Below, piece by piece: positions 32,502-41,769 of a DNA stretch of 64,000 nucleotides. Under the pieces are notes generated by a model that worked only from the letters and a program-made list of their open reading frames with translations, did no database searches and was not told where the DNA came from. The stretch's first letter is position 1. Every line of letters begins with the position of its first letter. The position numbers were made by a program, and so were the translations under genes. The DNA lies in contig CAWBFD010000002.1 of NCBI GenBank assembly GCA_963788115.1, positions 434,001 through 498,000 of the forward strand, given 5' to 3'. The stretch is from CAWBFD01 sp963788115 (GTDB lineage Bacteria > Actinomycetota > Thermoleophilia > Solirubrobacterales > 70-9).

Positions 32502-34040
32502 ATGAGCGAGCGCCGGGCCGTGGTGATCGACCTCGGCTCGAACTCGTTCCGTTTGGTGGTCTTCACCTGGGTGCCGGGGGCCTGGTGGAAGCGCACCGAC
32601 GAGATTCACGAGAGCGTCCGCGTTGGCGCCGGACTCGGCGTGTCCGGGGCGCTTCAGCCCGAACCGATGGAGCGTGCGCTCGAGACCATCGACCTGTACG
32701 CGCATTTCTGCCGCGCCGTGGGCATCGATGAGGTACGACCGGTCGCGACCTCAGCGATCCGCGACGCAACCAACCAGGCGACGCTGCTGAGACGTGCGCG
32801 CGAGCGGGCCGGCCTCGAGATCGAGGTGCTCCCGCCGGAGGCAGAGGCGCGCTACGGCTATCTGGCCGTGGTCAACTCCACCGCGCTGACGGAGGGAGTC
32901 GCGCTCGACCTCGGAGGCGGCTCGCTCCAGCTGGTGCATGTCCGTGACCGCCGCGACCTCGACTCCCGTTCCTGGCCGCTCGGCGCCGTGCGAATGACGG
33001 AGCGCTTCCTGCCGGACGAGAAGGCGAAGCCGAAGCAGCTCAAGGAGCTGCGCGCGCACGTGCGGCAAGAGCTCCGGTCGGCGCCCTGGCTCGAGGGCTC
33101 GGCGGAAGCAGGCGGGCGCCTCGCCGGGATCGGCGGCACCCTGCGCAACCTCGCCACCGCGGCGCAGCTCGCCGCGGGCCTGCCGACGCATGGGGTGCAG
33201 GGCTTCGCGCTCGGCCGAGCGGAACTGGAGGAGCTGGTGCGGCGCCTTGCCGAGCGTCCCGCCTCGAAGCGGGGCGAGCTGCCCGGGATCAAACGCGAAC
33301 GCGCCGACTTGATCCTCGCCGGTGCGGTGGTGATCGAGGAGGTGATCGCGGCCGGCGGCTTCGATGCGATCGAGGTGACGGAGGCGGGGATGCGTGAGGG
33401 AGTGTTCTTCTCGACGCTGCTCGAGGGCCGGGATCCGCCCCTGTTCGACGATGTGCGGCGCGAGAGTGTCCTCAACCTCGCCCGGCAGTACCACGCGGAT
33501 CCCGCCCACACGAGGCACGTGGCGCGGCTCGCCCTCGAGGCCTGGGACGAGCTTGCGAGCGTGGGCCTGCACGGCGGCGACCCCGCGGAGCGCGAGCTGC
33601 TTTGGGCGGCCGCGATCCTGCACGACATCGGCACCGCGGTGGACTACGACGACCATCACAAGCATTCGCGCTACCTCGTTCTGAACGCTGGACTCCCGGG
33701 ATACTCGTCACGGGAGATCGCCCTGATCGCACAGATGGTCCGCTACCACCGCAAGGGCAAGCCGAGCATGGGGGACCTCGCCAGCCTCGCGCGGGAAGGT
33801 GATGAGGACCTTCTGGCCCGCTGCTCCGCGGTCCTGCGACTGGCCGAGCAGTTCGAGCGAGCTCGCGATCAAGCGGTGCAGGGCACGCGCGTCGCCGTGC
33901 ACGACGGGGTCGTCGACCTCACGCTGGAGGCGAATGAGGACGTTTCGATCGCGCGCTGGGCGGCGCAGCGACAAAGCGACGTCTTCAGGCGCGCCTTTGG
34001 CAGGGACCTCCGTGTGAGCGCGGTACCTGCCCAGCGGTGA
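32502..34040 (+). CDS. Ppx/GppA-family phosphatase with HD domain
   Basis: A 512-residue exopolyphosphatase / guanosine pentaphosphate phosphatase. The actin-like ATPase fold gives VIDLGSNSFRLVV at 8-20, RPVATSAIRDATN, ALDLGGGSLQLV and LAGIGGTLRNLA. The C-terminal third carries an HD metal domain with WAAAILHDIGTAV near 367-379 and HHKHSRYLV. It should shorten polyphosphate or convert pppGpp to ppGpp, linking it to stress. Length is typical of the long form. Confidence 0.92.
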   Translation: MSERRAVVIDLGSNSFRLVVFTWVPGAWWKRTDEIHESVRVGAGLGVSGALQPEPMERALETIDLYAHFCRAVGIDEVRPVATSAIRDATNQATLLRRARERAGLEIEVLPPEAEARYGYLAVVNSTALTEGVALDLGGGSLQLVHVRDRRDLDSRSWPLGAVRMTERFLPDEKAKPKQLKELRAHVRQELRSAPWLEGSAEAGGRLAGIGGTLRNLATAAQLAAGLPTHGVQGFALGRAELEELVRRLAERPASKRGELPGIKRERADLILAGAVVIEEVIAAGGFDAIEVTEAGMREGVFFSTLLEGRDPPLFDDVRRESVLNLARQYHADPAHTRHVARLALEAWDELASVGLHGGDPAERELLWAAAILHDIGTAVDYDDHHKHSRYLVLNAGLPGYSSREIALIAQMVRYHRKGKPSMGDLASLAREGDEDLLARCSAVLRLAEQFERARDQAVQGTRVAVHDGVVDLTLEANEDVSIARWAAQRQSDVFRRAFGRDLRVSAVPAQR

Positions 34041-34142
34041 GGAATCGCGGGCGCTACCGCGTTCGGTGGTCGAAGAAGCTCCAACACGGAGGTCGAGCGC
34101 GTAAGTAGGCGGGCACTGCCCCGGCGCAGTACGCTCACGCAG

Positions 34143-34931
34143 GTGGCGGAAGTCGAGATTGGCATCATCGGCATTGGTGCCGATTCGTCCCCCCTTGCAG
34201 ACGGAGAACGGGTCGAACTCGACACGCCCTACGGAAAGACGTCCGCCCCGATAACGATCGGAGAGATCGGCGGGAAACGCGTCGCGTTCCTGCCGCGCCG
34301 TGGCGAGAACCGGGAACTGCCGCCGCCACAGATTCCCTACCGCGCGAACGTCTGGGCGATGAAGGAACTCGGCGTCCGGCGGATCGTTGGCCCCGGTGTT
34401 TGCGGGGCGCTGCGGCTGGATTTCGACCAGGGCGACTTCGTCGTCTGCGACCAGTTCATGGATCAGACCCGTGGGCGGGCCGACTCCTACTACGAAGGAC
34501 CTGGAACGAAGCTCGTCTCCGCGGCGGAGCCCTTCTGCCCCGACCTCGGCCGAACCGTGGTCGTAACCGCTCGCGAGCTTGGGATCCCGGTCCACGACAG
34601 CGGGACCGTCGTCGTGATTCAGGGCCCGCGCTTCTCGACGAGAGCGGAATCGGAGTTCTTCAGAGGCATCGGCTGTGACGTCGTCGACATGGTCACGTAC
34701 CCCGAATGCCACCTCGCACGGGAGCTTGAGCTTTGTTACGCGCACATCGGCATGATCACCGACCACGACGTCGGGGTCGGCGGCGCCGGCGCAGTCTCAG
34801 GAACAACGATTGCCCGCGTTACTGGTGAAATCCTCGAGCGGCTGCAAGAGCTTCTCCGCGCTTTGATTCCAAAGATCCATCCCCAGCCCGAGGATGAATG
34901 CGCCACCGCACTCGACCGCGCGAGGATCTGA
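34143..34931 (+). CDS. 5'-methylthioadenosine phosphorylase-like purine phosphorylase
   Basis: A 262-residue protein of the PNP/MTAP family, which cleaves methylthioadenosine (or methylthioinosine) to a base and methylthioribose-1-phosphate. Typical blocks are VAFLPRRGENRELPPPQIPYRAN, VVCDQFMDQTRGR, IQGPRFSTRAESEFF, and CDVVDMVTYPECHLARELE, with catalytic Asp in MITDHD. The N-terminal phosphate loop, usually IGGSG or IGGTG, reads IGIGADSS, an unusual form. GTG 34143 follows TACGCT (34130-34135) by seven bases. Confidence 0.88.
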   Translation: MAEVEIGIIGIGADSSPLADGERVELDTPYGKTSAPITIGEIGGKRVAFLPRRGENRELPPPQIPYRANVWAMKELGVRRIVGPGVCGALRLDFDQGDFVVCDQFMDQTRGRADSYYEGPGTKLVSAAEPFCPDLGRTVVVTARELGIPVHDSGTVVVIQGPRFSTRAESEFFRGIGCDVVDMVTYPECHLARELELCYAHIGMITDHDVGVGGAGAVSGTTIARVTGEILERLQELLRALIPKIHPQPEDECATALDRARI

Positions 34932-34936
34932 CGAGA

Positions 34937-34961
34937 CTCCGCGCCTTTTTTCTGAGCGGAG
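34937..34961. terminator. Hairpin with T-run between convergent genes
   Basis: CTCCGC (34937-34942) pairs with GCGGAG (34956-34961). The loop contains six T. It lies in the 46-base gap between the phosphorylase stop and the 3' end of the convergent secreted-protein gene, so it may end both transcripts. Confidence 0.4.
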
Positions 34962-34977
34962 ACTGGTGACCGCACTC

Positions 34978-35442
34978 TCAAGGCACGCGGTGAAGGGGCC
35001 GTCGGCGCAGCGGCGGCAGACACCGCGCGAGCCTGTCACCGAGGTGTGCACGCCGGGCCTCCAGCTCATCTCGCTGTTCGGCGAAGTCGGCACGTGTCGG
35101 CGGGGCGGGCAGGCCGCACTCCTCGGCGACCTCGCGCAGGGCCCGATCCGCGGCTGCGGGCGGCAGCATGATCGCGACTCCACCGGCATCAACGTTGAAG
35201 CCCGGTATGTCGGCGCCACGCTCTCGCAGGCACGTGGTCAGCTCGTCGAGCCGCTCGCGCTGTCGCTGGGCTTCCTCGGCGCTGACCGGGAACTTGAATC
35301 CCATCGGTACCGACGCGTGCGCTCGCTGCGAGCTCGCGAGGTACCCAGCCGGCTCGTCCTTCGAGTCCCCCCAGGCCGGAAGGGCGACGATCGCCGCCCC
35401 GAGCGCGATGAGCGCTCCCCCGAACAGCCAATACTTCCTCAT
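34978..35442 (-). CDS. Small exported protein linked to the two-component system
   Basis: A 154-residue protein with an N-terminal membrane or signal segment (MRKYWLFGGALIALGAAIV). The mature part is helical, with RLDELTTCLRERGADIPGF and EVAEECGLPAPPTRADFAEQ; paired Cys (TTCLRERG, EECGLP) may form a disulfide. The last residues (PPLRRRPLHRVP) look less like coding sequence and could follow a small frame error. It starts 57 bases after the sensor kinase gene on the same strand and could be its target or accessory sensor; this is inference. Confidence 0.65.
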   Translation of the reverse strand: MRKYWLFGGALIALGAAIVALPAWGDSKDEPAGYLASSQRAHASVPMGFKFPVSAEEAQRQRERLDELTTCLRERGADIPGFNVDAGGVAIMLPPAAADRALREVAEECGLPAPPTRADFAEQRDELEARRAHLGDRLARCLPPLRRRPLHRVP

Positions 35443-35499
35443 CTCGACCTCCTTCAGCGGATAGGCACGGATCTTCAGGAGACCAGCGCCAGCTGAGAA

Positions 35500-36936
35500 T
35501 CAGTTGAGAGGCGCAGAAGAATCGGATAAGGATCCGGCGACGGGCAATCGCATCGTGAGCACGGTTCCGCCACCGGGGGCGCCGTTAACCCTCACCGACC
35601 CGCCGTGGGCTTCGGCGACCTGACGCACGATCGCCAGTCCCAGCCCCGATCCGGGCATGCCCCGAGCGCCATCGGCCCGGTAGAAGCGGTCGAAGACACG
35701 CGATACATCTCCCGGGTCGATACCCGGTCCGTGATCGCGAACCGCGATCTCGCCGTCCCCTTGCACCGTCACCTCGATGTCGCCGCCCTCAGGACTCCAC
35801 TTTGCCGCGTTGTCCAGCAGGTTGCTCACGGCACGTTCCAGGCGCTCGCGAACTCCCCGCACGACGCATGGCTCGAGACTGGTGATGAAGTGCACCCCGC
35901 GTGCGTTCCGTCGGGCTCGCGTGACGGTTACATCCACGAGCTGGTCGAGGCGGAGCTCCTCCGTGCCGATCGCGGGCTCATCGTCGCGGGCGAGATCGAC
36001 CAGATTGCCGACGAGGACGCCGAGCTCGTCGAGCTGAGCGACGACATCGTCCATCAGCCTCTTGCGGTCGTGATCCCGAAGGCCGTTCGGCCTCGCCAGG
36101 ACCTCGATGTTCGTGCGCAAGCTGGTGAGCGGGGTGCGCAGCTCGTGTGAGGCGTCGGCGACGAGCCGCCGCTGAGCAGTGCTCGCGTGGTCGAGCTCCT
36201 CAAGCATCGCGTTGAACCTCGAGGCGAGCCGCGAGAGCTCGTCGGCGTGGGTCCCGGTCTCGATCCGGCGCCCGAGGTCGCGCGTTCGCGCGACGTGCTC
36301 GGCGGCCTCGGTGAGCCGCGTCACCGGTGCGACCGCCGTCCGCGAGATCGCGCGCCCGAGCAGCGCGGCGAGCACCATCCCTCCAACGCTGACGAGTCCG
36401 AGCACGAGCGCAAGGCGGCCGAGCGTGGCATCCACGTCATCGAGCGAACGCGCCGCCTGAACGGCCTGCCCCGGACCAACCTGGGCCGTGTACACGCGGA
36501 CGTGAGCTCCACCCACCTCGGCATCGGCAAAGAACGACTCCCGCTCCCCTGCCGCGACTTGACGAGCCGCTTCCGAGACGGGGAGTGAGACGCTCTCACC
36601 CGGAGGGCGGAGCGTCCGACCACGCGCATCGACCAACTGGCTGTAGGCGGCCGGGGTGCCGAGCGGGGTGTCGGGGAGCACCAGGCGTAGACGTGACCGA
36701 GCTGGGATTGCGCGGTCGGCGCGCGATCGGATTCGTAGCGGCAGCGCGAGGTCCCCGCGTGAGATGGGCGCCGGAACCGCCGCGACGCTCGCGCCGGCGG
36801 TCAGCTCGACGAGGCCGCTGTCCACCTGATCCCGAAGCTGCTGACGGACAACCACGTAGACGATCGCCGACGCGATGATCACGGTGACCGCGACTGCGGT
36901 GGCCGAGACCAGGGCGAGGCGGCGGCGGAAGGTCAT
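35500..36936 (-). CDS. Two-component sensor histidine kinase
   Basis: A 478-residue membrane kinase. Two transmembrane helices (about 8-30 and 175-198) frame an extracytoplasmic sensor region of about 145 residues; a HAMP linker follows. The phospho-acceptor His lies in VADASHELRTPLTSLR near 262, and the ATPase has the N-box LLDNAAKWSPEGG, then RDHGPGIDPGD and GSGLGLAIVRQVAEAHGG. It resembles MprB/CutS-type kinases. It overlaps the response regulator by four bases. Signal unknown. Confidence 0.93.
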   Translation of the reverse strand: MTFRRRLALVSATAVAVTVIIASAIVYVVVRQQLRDQVDSGLVELTAGASVAAVPAPISRGDLALPLRIRSRADRAIPARSRLRLVLPDTPLGTPAAYSQLVDARGRTLRPPGESVSLPVSEAARQVAAGERESFFADAEVGGAHVRVYTAQVGPGQAVQAARSLDDVDATLGRLALVLGLVSVGGMVLAALLGRAISRTAVAPVTRLTEAAEHVARTRDLGRRIETGTHADELSRLASRFNAMLEELDHASTAQRRLVADASHELRTPLTSLRTNIEVLARPNGLRDHDRKRLMDDVVAQLDELGVLVGNLVDLARDDEPAIGTEELRLDQLVDVTVTRARRNARGVHFITSLEPCVVRGVRERLERAVSNLLDNAAKWSPEGGDIEVTVQGDGEIAVRDHGPGIDPGDVSRVFDRFYRADGARGMPGSGLGLAIVRQVAEAHGGSVRVNGAPGGGTVLTMRLPVAGSLSDSSAPLN

Positions 36937-37604
36937 CGCTCACGGAGCGCATAGCCGACCCCGCGCACGGTCTGAAGGACCCGTGGCTCGCCAGCCGCCT
37001 CGAGCTTGCGGCGGAGGTAGCCGACGTAAACCTCCAGCGAATTCGACGATCGACCGAAGTCGTAGCCCCACACCCTCTCCAGGATCACGGAGCGCGTCAG
37101 GACCTGGCGCGGATGCTCGAGGAACAGGCGCAGCAGCTCGAACTCCGTGCGGGTCAGCTCAACCCGCCGCGTCCCTTGGCAAACCTCGTAGGTGCTGGTG
37201 TCCATGACGAGGTCGCCGTGCGCCAGAACGCCGTCTTCGTCCCCAGCGCTGCGCCGCAGCAACGCCCGCAGGCGAGCCTGCAGCTCCTCGAGCGCAAAGG
37301 GCTTCACCAGGTAGTCGTCGGCGCCGGCGTCCAACCCGGAGACCCGGTCCGAGATGGCGTCGCGCGCCGTCAGGATCAGGATCGGTGTACGGTCGCCGGC
37401 CTCGCGCAACTCGCGGCACATCTGGATGCCCCCCATGGATGGCATCAGCAGGTCGAGCACGATCGCATCCGGCGCGAGGCGGCCGAACTTAGCTAGACCC
37501 TCTTTGCCGTCCTCAGCGAGGTCCACGTCGTAGCCGTCGAGGCGGAGGGCACGCTCAAGCGCGTCGCGGACGGCCGGCTCGTCGTCGACGACGAGGATCC
37601 GCAT
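36933..37604 (-). CDS. Two-component response regulator, OmpR type
   Basis: A 223-residue regulator. The receiver shows VVDDEPAVRDAL, phospho-Asp 51 in AIVLDLLMPSMGG, LTARDAISDRVSGLDAGADDYLVKPF with the conserved Thr and Lys. The C-terminal winged helix shows VELTRTEFELLRLFLEHPRQVLTRS and GYLRRKLEAAGEPRVLQTVRGVGYAL. ATG 37604 (MRILVVDDE) was preferred to GTG 37622. It is first in an operon with the kinase and a small exported protein. Confidence 0.93.
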   Translation of the reverse strand: MRILVVDDEPAVRDALERALRLDGYDVDLAEDGKEGLAKFGRLAPDAIVLDLLMPSMGGIQMCRELREAGDRTPILILTARDAISDRVSGLDAGADDYLVKPFALEELQARLRALLRRSAGDEDGVLAHGDLVMDTSTYEVCQGTRRVELTRTEFELLRLFLEHPRQVLTRSVILERVWGYDFGRSSNSLEVYVGYLRRKLEAAGEPRVLQTVRGVGYALRER

Positions 37605-37803
37605 GGCCCGATTCTCCCTCACGCCGTTAAGAATCAGCTAAGACTGCGCGTCGTGAACAGGAGAGCACTCGTCCGAGGGCTTCCTCCTACGAGCTCTGCA
37701 CTACCCGGACGTGGGTGAACAGGCCGAGCAGATAGGCGGGTGGGCAGCACGACGAGAGCGAAGGTGTCGAACGCCGTGCAGCTTGATCTCCGCCCTCCAT
37801 CGC

Positions 37804-38631
37804 CTAGCCGAACTCGCCGGCGTGCTCCTGAGCCCACTCGCGGAAGGTCCGGGGTGGTCGTCCCGTGACCGCCTCGACGGTCGGCAGGACCGTCGTCTCG
37901 TCGAGCGATCCCTCGACGAAGAAGTCGAAGAACGCGTCCACGTACGCCTCCGGCATGCTCGCGCTCATCTGCTGCCGCGCCTCCTCGTTCGAGAGCGGTT
38001 CGAAGGGGAGCTCGCGCCCGAGAACCTCGCTCAGGATCGCGACCCGTTCGGCCGCCCGCAGCGGCTCGGGCCCGGTGATCCGATACGCACGGGTCTCCGG
38101 CTCGTCGGCGAGCAAGCCCACCGCACCGACCGCGGCGATGTCACGGGGATCGTTGGTGGCGATGGGGACGTCGGAGAACGCCTCTCTAATCGGCGCGCCC
38201 GACTCGATCTGCGGGAGCCACCGAAGCGCGTTCGACATGAAGCTGTTCGGTCGCAGAAGGGTTGCCGGGATTCCAGACTGCTCCAGGGCCCGTTCCGACC
38301 TCACGTGATACGCGGCGACCGCGTTCGACAGGTCGCCGCTCGGAGCCGCGCTGTTCGACAACAGCGCCACCCGCGATACCCCCGCGGACCGCAGCTCACG
38401 AACCAGGCCCGCGTCGTCGTACCCGCTCAGGAGGAAGACCCCGTCGACCCCGGCGAGCGCGGGGCGAAGAGTCTCGGCAGCGTTGAGATCGCCGACGAAG
38501 GCCTCGACGTTCCGATCGAGCGGTGCCGCACGGTCCCGGACGACCGCACGCAGCGCATGGCCGCGCTCGAGCAGTATCGAGATCAGCTCGGGTCCGACGT
38601 GGCCGGTCGCGCCGGTGACGAGGAATCTCAC
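37804..38631 (-). CDS. NmrA-like NAD(P)-binding protein
   Basis: A 275-residue atypical short-chain dehydrogenase. VRFLVTGATGHVGPELISIL gives the Rossmann loop; the usual YxxxK pair is absent, as in NmrA/HSCARG proteins that sense redox state or reduce quinones. ATLLRPNSFMSNALRW and DPRDIAAVGAVGLL are typical. GTG 38631 abuts a perfect operator and has TATCGT (38641-38646) nine bases upstream. The divergent TetR gene is the likely repressor. Confidence 0.88.
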   Translation of the reverse strand: MRFLVTGATGHVGPELISILLERGHALRAVVRDRAAPLDRNVEAFVGDLNAAETLRPALAGVDGVFLLSGYDDAGLVRELRSAGVSRVALLSNSAAPSGDLSNAVAAYHVRSERALEQSGIPATLLRPNSFMSNALRWLPQIESGAPIREAFSDVPIATNDPRDIAAVGAVGLLADEPETRAYRITGPEPLRAAERVAILSEVLGRELPFEPLSNEEARQQMSASMPEAYVDAFFDFFVEGSLDETTVLPTVEAVTGRPPRTFREWAQEHAGEFG

Positions 38632-38653
38632 TGTTAGGGAACGATACCTAACA
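38632..38653. promoter_or_regulatory. TetR operator between TetR and NmrA-like genes
   Basis: TGTTAGG and CCTAACA form a perfect 7-base inverted repeat with an 8-base spacer. It touches the NmrA-like start and contains its candidate -10 box, so a bound repressor would block transcription. It lies 30 bases before the TetR start, which suggests autoregulation too. Confidence 0.65.
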
Positions 38654-38683
38654 TCCCTGTTTGCTGCCATACTGCGCTCGGAG

Positions 38684-39274
38684 ATGCCATCCACGAACGA
38701 GCGCCGATCCTCGGCGCAGACCCGGGAGCGCGTGCTCGACGTGACCCACGAGCTCTTCTACTGGCACGGCATCCACGCCACCGGAGTCGACGCGGTCGCG
38801 AGCGCGGCCGAGGTCGCGCCGACCACGCTTTACCGCCTCTTCGGGTCAAAGGACGGCCTCGTCGCCGCCTACGTCGAACGGGCGGGAGCCCTCTATAGGG
38901 GATGGTTCGACCAATCCCTCGGAAGCGCGGATCGCCCGGCGCGCGAGCGCCTGTTGGGCCTGTTCGAAGCCCTCGACGAGCAGGTGCAGCCGGAGAACTG
39001 CCGCGGGTGTCCGTTCCTGATGGCGCTCGCGGAGATCCCCGATGAGAGCGATCCGGCGCATCGGCACGCGGTCGCCCTGAAGGCGTGGGTCAACAAGCGA
39101 TTCGGCGAGCTCGTCCGCGAGCTGACCCCGCCGGTCGCCGACCCCGATCAGCTCGCCGACGCCCTGACCCTGATCTTCGAGGGTTCGTACGCGTCGGCCC
39201 AGGCGCTCGGCGCCGGCGGACCGGCCCGGCGTAGTCGCGACGTCGTCGCGGCCACGCTCGAGCCGGTCGGCTGA
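38684..39274 (+). CDS. TetR-family transcriptional regulator
   Basis: A 196-residue TetR protein. The N-terminal helix-turn-helix is RERVLDVTHELFYWHGIHATG then VASAAEVAPTTLYRLFGSKDGL. The ligand domain has a Cys pair in QPENCRGCPFLMALAEI, common in regulators near NmrA-like or quinone reductases and a possible thiol switch. It is divergent from the NmrA-like gene across a shared operator. Start ATG 38684. Confidence 0.9.
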   Translation: MPSTNERRSSAQTRERVLDVTHELFYWHGIHATGVDAVASAAEVAPTTLYRLFGSKDGLVAAYVERAGALYRGWFDQSLGSADRPARERLLGLFEALDEQVQPENCRGCPFLMALAEIPDESDPAHRHAVALKAWVNKRFGELVRELTPPVADPDQLADALTLIFEGSYASAQALGAGGPARRSRDVVAATLEPVG

Positions 39275-39278
39275 CGGC

Positions 39279-39295
39279 CGGCGCGCTCCGCGCCG
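39279..39295 (+). terminator. Hairpin after the TetR gene
   Basis: CGGCGCG-CTC-CGCGCCG is a perfect 7-base-pair stem starting five bases after the TetR stop. No T-run follows, as is usual for GC-rich actinobacterial terminators. Confidence 0.45.
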
Positions 39296-39472
39296 TCAGG
39301 ATGTCGGGGGTTGGGGGGCTAGCCCCGCGAAATCGATTGGGGGCCGGGCCCTATTCGAGCCGCTTGCATCTGAGCCTCGAACGGGGTAGGGTCGCGTCGC
39401 CTCGGGATTCCGGTGCGGGGCATCATCTTCTCCGAACGACGCGCTGGCCGGAGCGCGGAGGGGGGTTCAAAC

Positions 39473-40091
39473 GTGAACCGGAGACTCAAGCAATGGTTGG
39501 CCATCGGCGCTGCCACGCTTTGCCTCGTGGCGCTGGGCGCGACGCTCGCCTGGGGAGCCCCGAGGAACGGTGGCTTCGAGAGCGGCGACTTCTCGAGGTG
39601 GCAGACAAACAGCCTCGGCGACGGGAACTGGCAGATCTACTCGGGGCCGGGGGCCAACGGGCTATCCCCCCCACCGCGGGGCGACTTCGCCGCCCAGACG
39701 GTCCAGGGCGGCCCGGGCTCAAACGTCCTCTACCGCGACCTGCGATTGAAGAGGAACGTGCGCTACAGGCTCACGATGCAGGTCTACTACGTCAACACCG
39801 TCAACCGCCTTTTTCACCCCCAAGAGCCTCCGCCACACCGGCGCGTCGAACCAGCAGTACCGGATCGACCTGATGAAGCCGAACTCGCCGCTGCGCTCGC
39901 TCAAGGCCAAGCACGTCCTGACGAACATCTTCAGGACCAGGGTCGGCGATCCGTTGACGATGACGCCGGACCCGGTCAGCGAGAACCTCTCGCGGTTCGC
40001 TGGGCGCACGGTGAGGCTGCGGTTGGTGGAGGTGGACAATGAGGGGCCCTTTGCCGCGGGCATCGACGCGGTCACGCTGAAGCGCCGCTGA
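39473..40091 (+). pseudogene. Secreted carbohydrate-binding-like protein, single frameshift
   Basis: GTG 39473 with GGAGGGGGG upstream begins MNRRLKQWLAIGAATLCLVA, a signal peptide, then RNGGFESGDFSRWQTNS, the opening of many CBM-like jelly-roll domains. The frame changes near 39808-39814 (CCTTTTT); the other frame carries FFTPKSLRHTGASNQQYR and ends AAGIDAVTLKRR at 40091. Removing one C restores a protein of about 205 residues. A homopolymer consensus error is likely. The role is probably surface or secreted binding. Confidence 0.65.
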
Positions 40092-40325
40092 ACGATCAAG
40101 TCCAGGTAGACGACGACCGCGTCCTCGCTTACTATTGGTAAGCGCGAACGAGGACCTCGAGACCCGAGGCAGGTTCGCAAGACAAACTTGAAACCGGCCG
40201 ACCGCCGCCCGGCGGGTCGCTCGCGAACCTCGAGAGCTTCTGCCACCAGCACCACTCGCAGATCAGCCGCGCTGAGCAACTGCAGGGATGGACTGGACAA
40301 GGGCAGGTGGCGACGGCTGACAGCG

Positions 40326-40749
40326 TCAGATGAGCGAGGGCCTACCCCTCAGCCCGGCGGCTTCGCGAGCTTCCTCCGGCGTCCGATAGAGGGTCGCCCG
40401 CGCGAGGATTCCGCCGCGGAACTCGATCACGGTTCCCGAGTCGGTGCTGACCTCGACGCTGCTGCCGCGACCAGTCACGGTGTTCCGGACCGAAACGACG
40501 GCCAGGGCCTCGTCGGCCCAGGCGATCTCACGGACCTCGATGCTCGCGTGCTCCCAGAACCTGAAGAAGCCGTCGAGATAGTCGCGCACCTCGACCCAAC
40601 CGCGACAAATGCGGCGGTCGGGGGCGGTGCCGGGCGCCTCTTGAAGCACGATGTCCGGGCTGGCGATTTCCCTTGACGGTGTCCCAGTCGCGGCGGTTAC
40701 ACGCGTCATACAGGGCGAAGATCGACGACTCCATTCTCTCCTGCGACAT
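40326..40749 (-). pseudogene. SnoaL-like protein (MSQE family), single frameshift
   Basis: The start MSQERMESSIFALYDACNRR lies in one frame and the rest (IASPDIVLQEAPG to EEAREAAGLRG) in another. Deleting one base of the AAA run (40667-40669) joins them into about 140 residues. The 55 bases upstream, including GATACT nine bases before the ATG, are nearly identical to those before the gene at 57975, and the 3' end is also shared. Small-ligand-binding NTF2 fold; function unknown. Confidence 0.7.
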
Positions 40750-40999
40750 CGCCCGCCCAGTATCTCGCGGCAAGGGGAGGGTCGCGAGCCGGTGAGCCCC
40801 GTTTGGCGGGAGTGACGCCTTCCCTCCCACGCGATCGCGAGGGCCACTGCGAGCTGGGCCGGCCACAGCGGATCGCCGTGCCGCGGCGGCGTAAGCTGCG
40901 ACCGGCTCAGTTCTCTCGCGGGCCCGAGCACGGCGCGTAAGGGGTCGCCCTATGGCCGCCCAGGATCGGGTCGCGAGCGCTCGAGGTGGGCGCCCCTCA

Positions 41000-41501
41000 T
41001 CAAGCCTCGTCGAACGGCGGATGGGCGAGTACCACCGAAGTTTCGATCTGGCGGTCCGGGATCGTCCAGTAGGTCTTGAGCAGCGCCGTCTTGCGCTCGG
41101 GCGAGACGAGCTCGAACCCGTGACGGCTATAGAAGCGGATCGCCCAGTCGGCGGCGGCCCAGGTGCCGACGAGCATGCGCCGCGCGTTGATGGCCCGCAG
41201 ATGCCGCAGAAGCGCCGCGCCGACGCCGCGCCGCTGGCTGTCGGGCAGGACATACGCGTGGCGGATCAAGCTCGACCTCGCGCACCGCCTGGACTCCCAT
41301 GACGCCGACCAGCTCACCGCCTGTCTCATAGCCCCAGAACCGAACCCCGGCGGCGATCTCGCTCTCGAGCTCGCGTGACTCCATGTAGGGCTCGTGCCAA
41401 CGATCGGCCGGGATCACGCCGCGATAGGCCTCGGCGGCAGCGTTGACGATCGTCAGGATGACGTCTTGCTCGTCGTCGCGACACCGCCGGATGCGGCTCA
41501 T
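41000..41501 (-). pseudogene. GNAT-family acetyltransferase, single frameshift
   Basis: MSRIRRCRDDEQDVILTIVN and VGVMGVQAVREVE lie in one frame; LIRHAYVLPDSQRRGVGAAL (acetyl-CoA loop), TWAAADWAIRFYSRHGFELV and TSVVLAHPPFDEA lie in another. Removing one base of the AA pair (41268-41269) gives a complete GNAT of about 166 residues. It resembles ribosomal-protein-type or small-molecule N-acetyltransferases. A consensus error is more likely than decay because both halves keep family motifs. Confidence 0.7.
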
Positions 41502-41769
41502 GTCCCCAATTTAGGGCGTGATCGGTGCGCGCTGCTCGCGCTCGCGCCAAGGGCGGCCCGTTGCACTGCCGTCCGGTTCACCGCTTGCCGGTGACGTGTG
41601 ACCAACGGGCGATCAGCGGCTATCGACCGTAGATGCGCGAGGCGGGATCGTCGCGCAGATCGCGCTCGCTGCCCTGGGTCTGGACACTGACGGCCATGAA
41701 CGGTCCGTGGCCCCCGAAGCCGTCGTGCGCGCGGGTTCGCCGACCCTGCCCTCCCCGCGAGATACTTGG

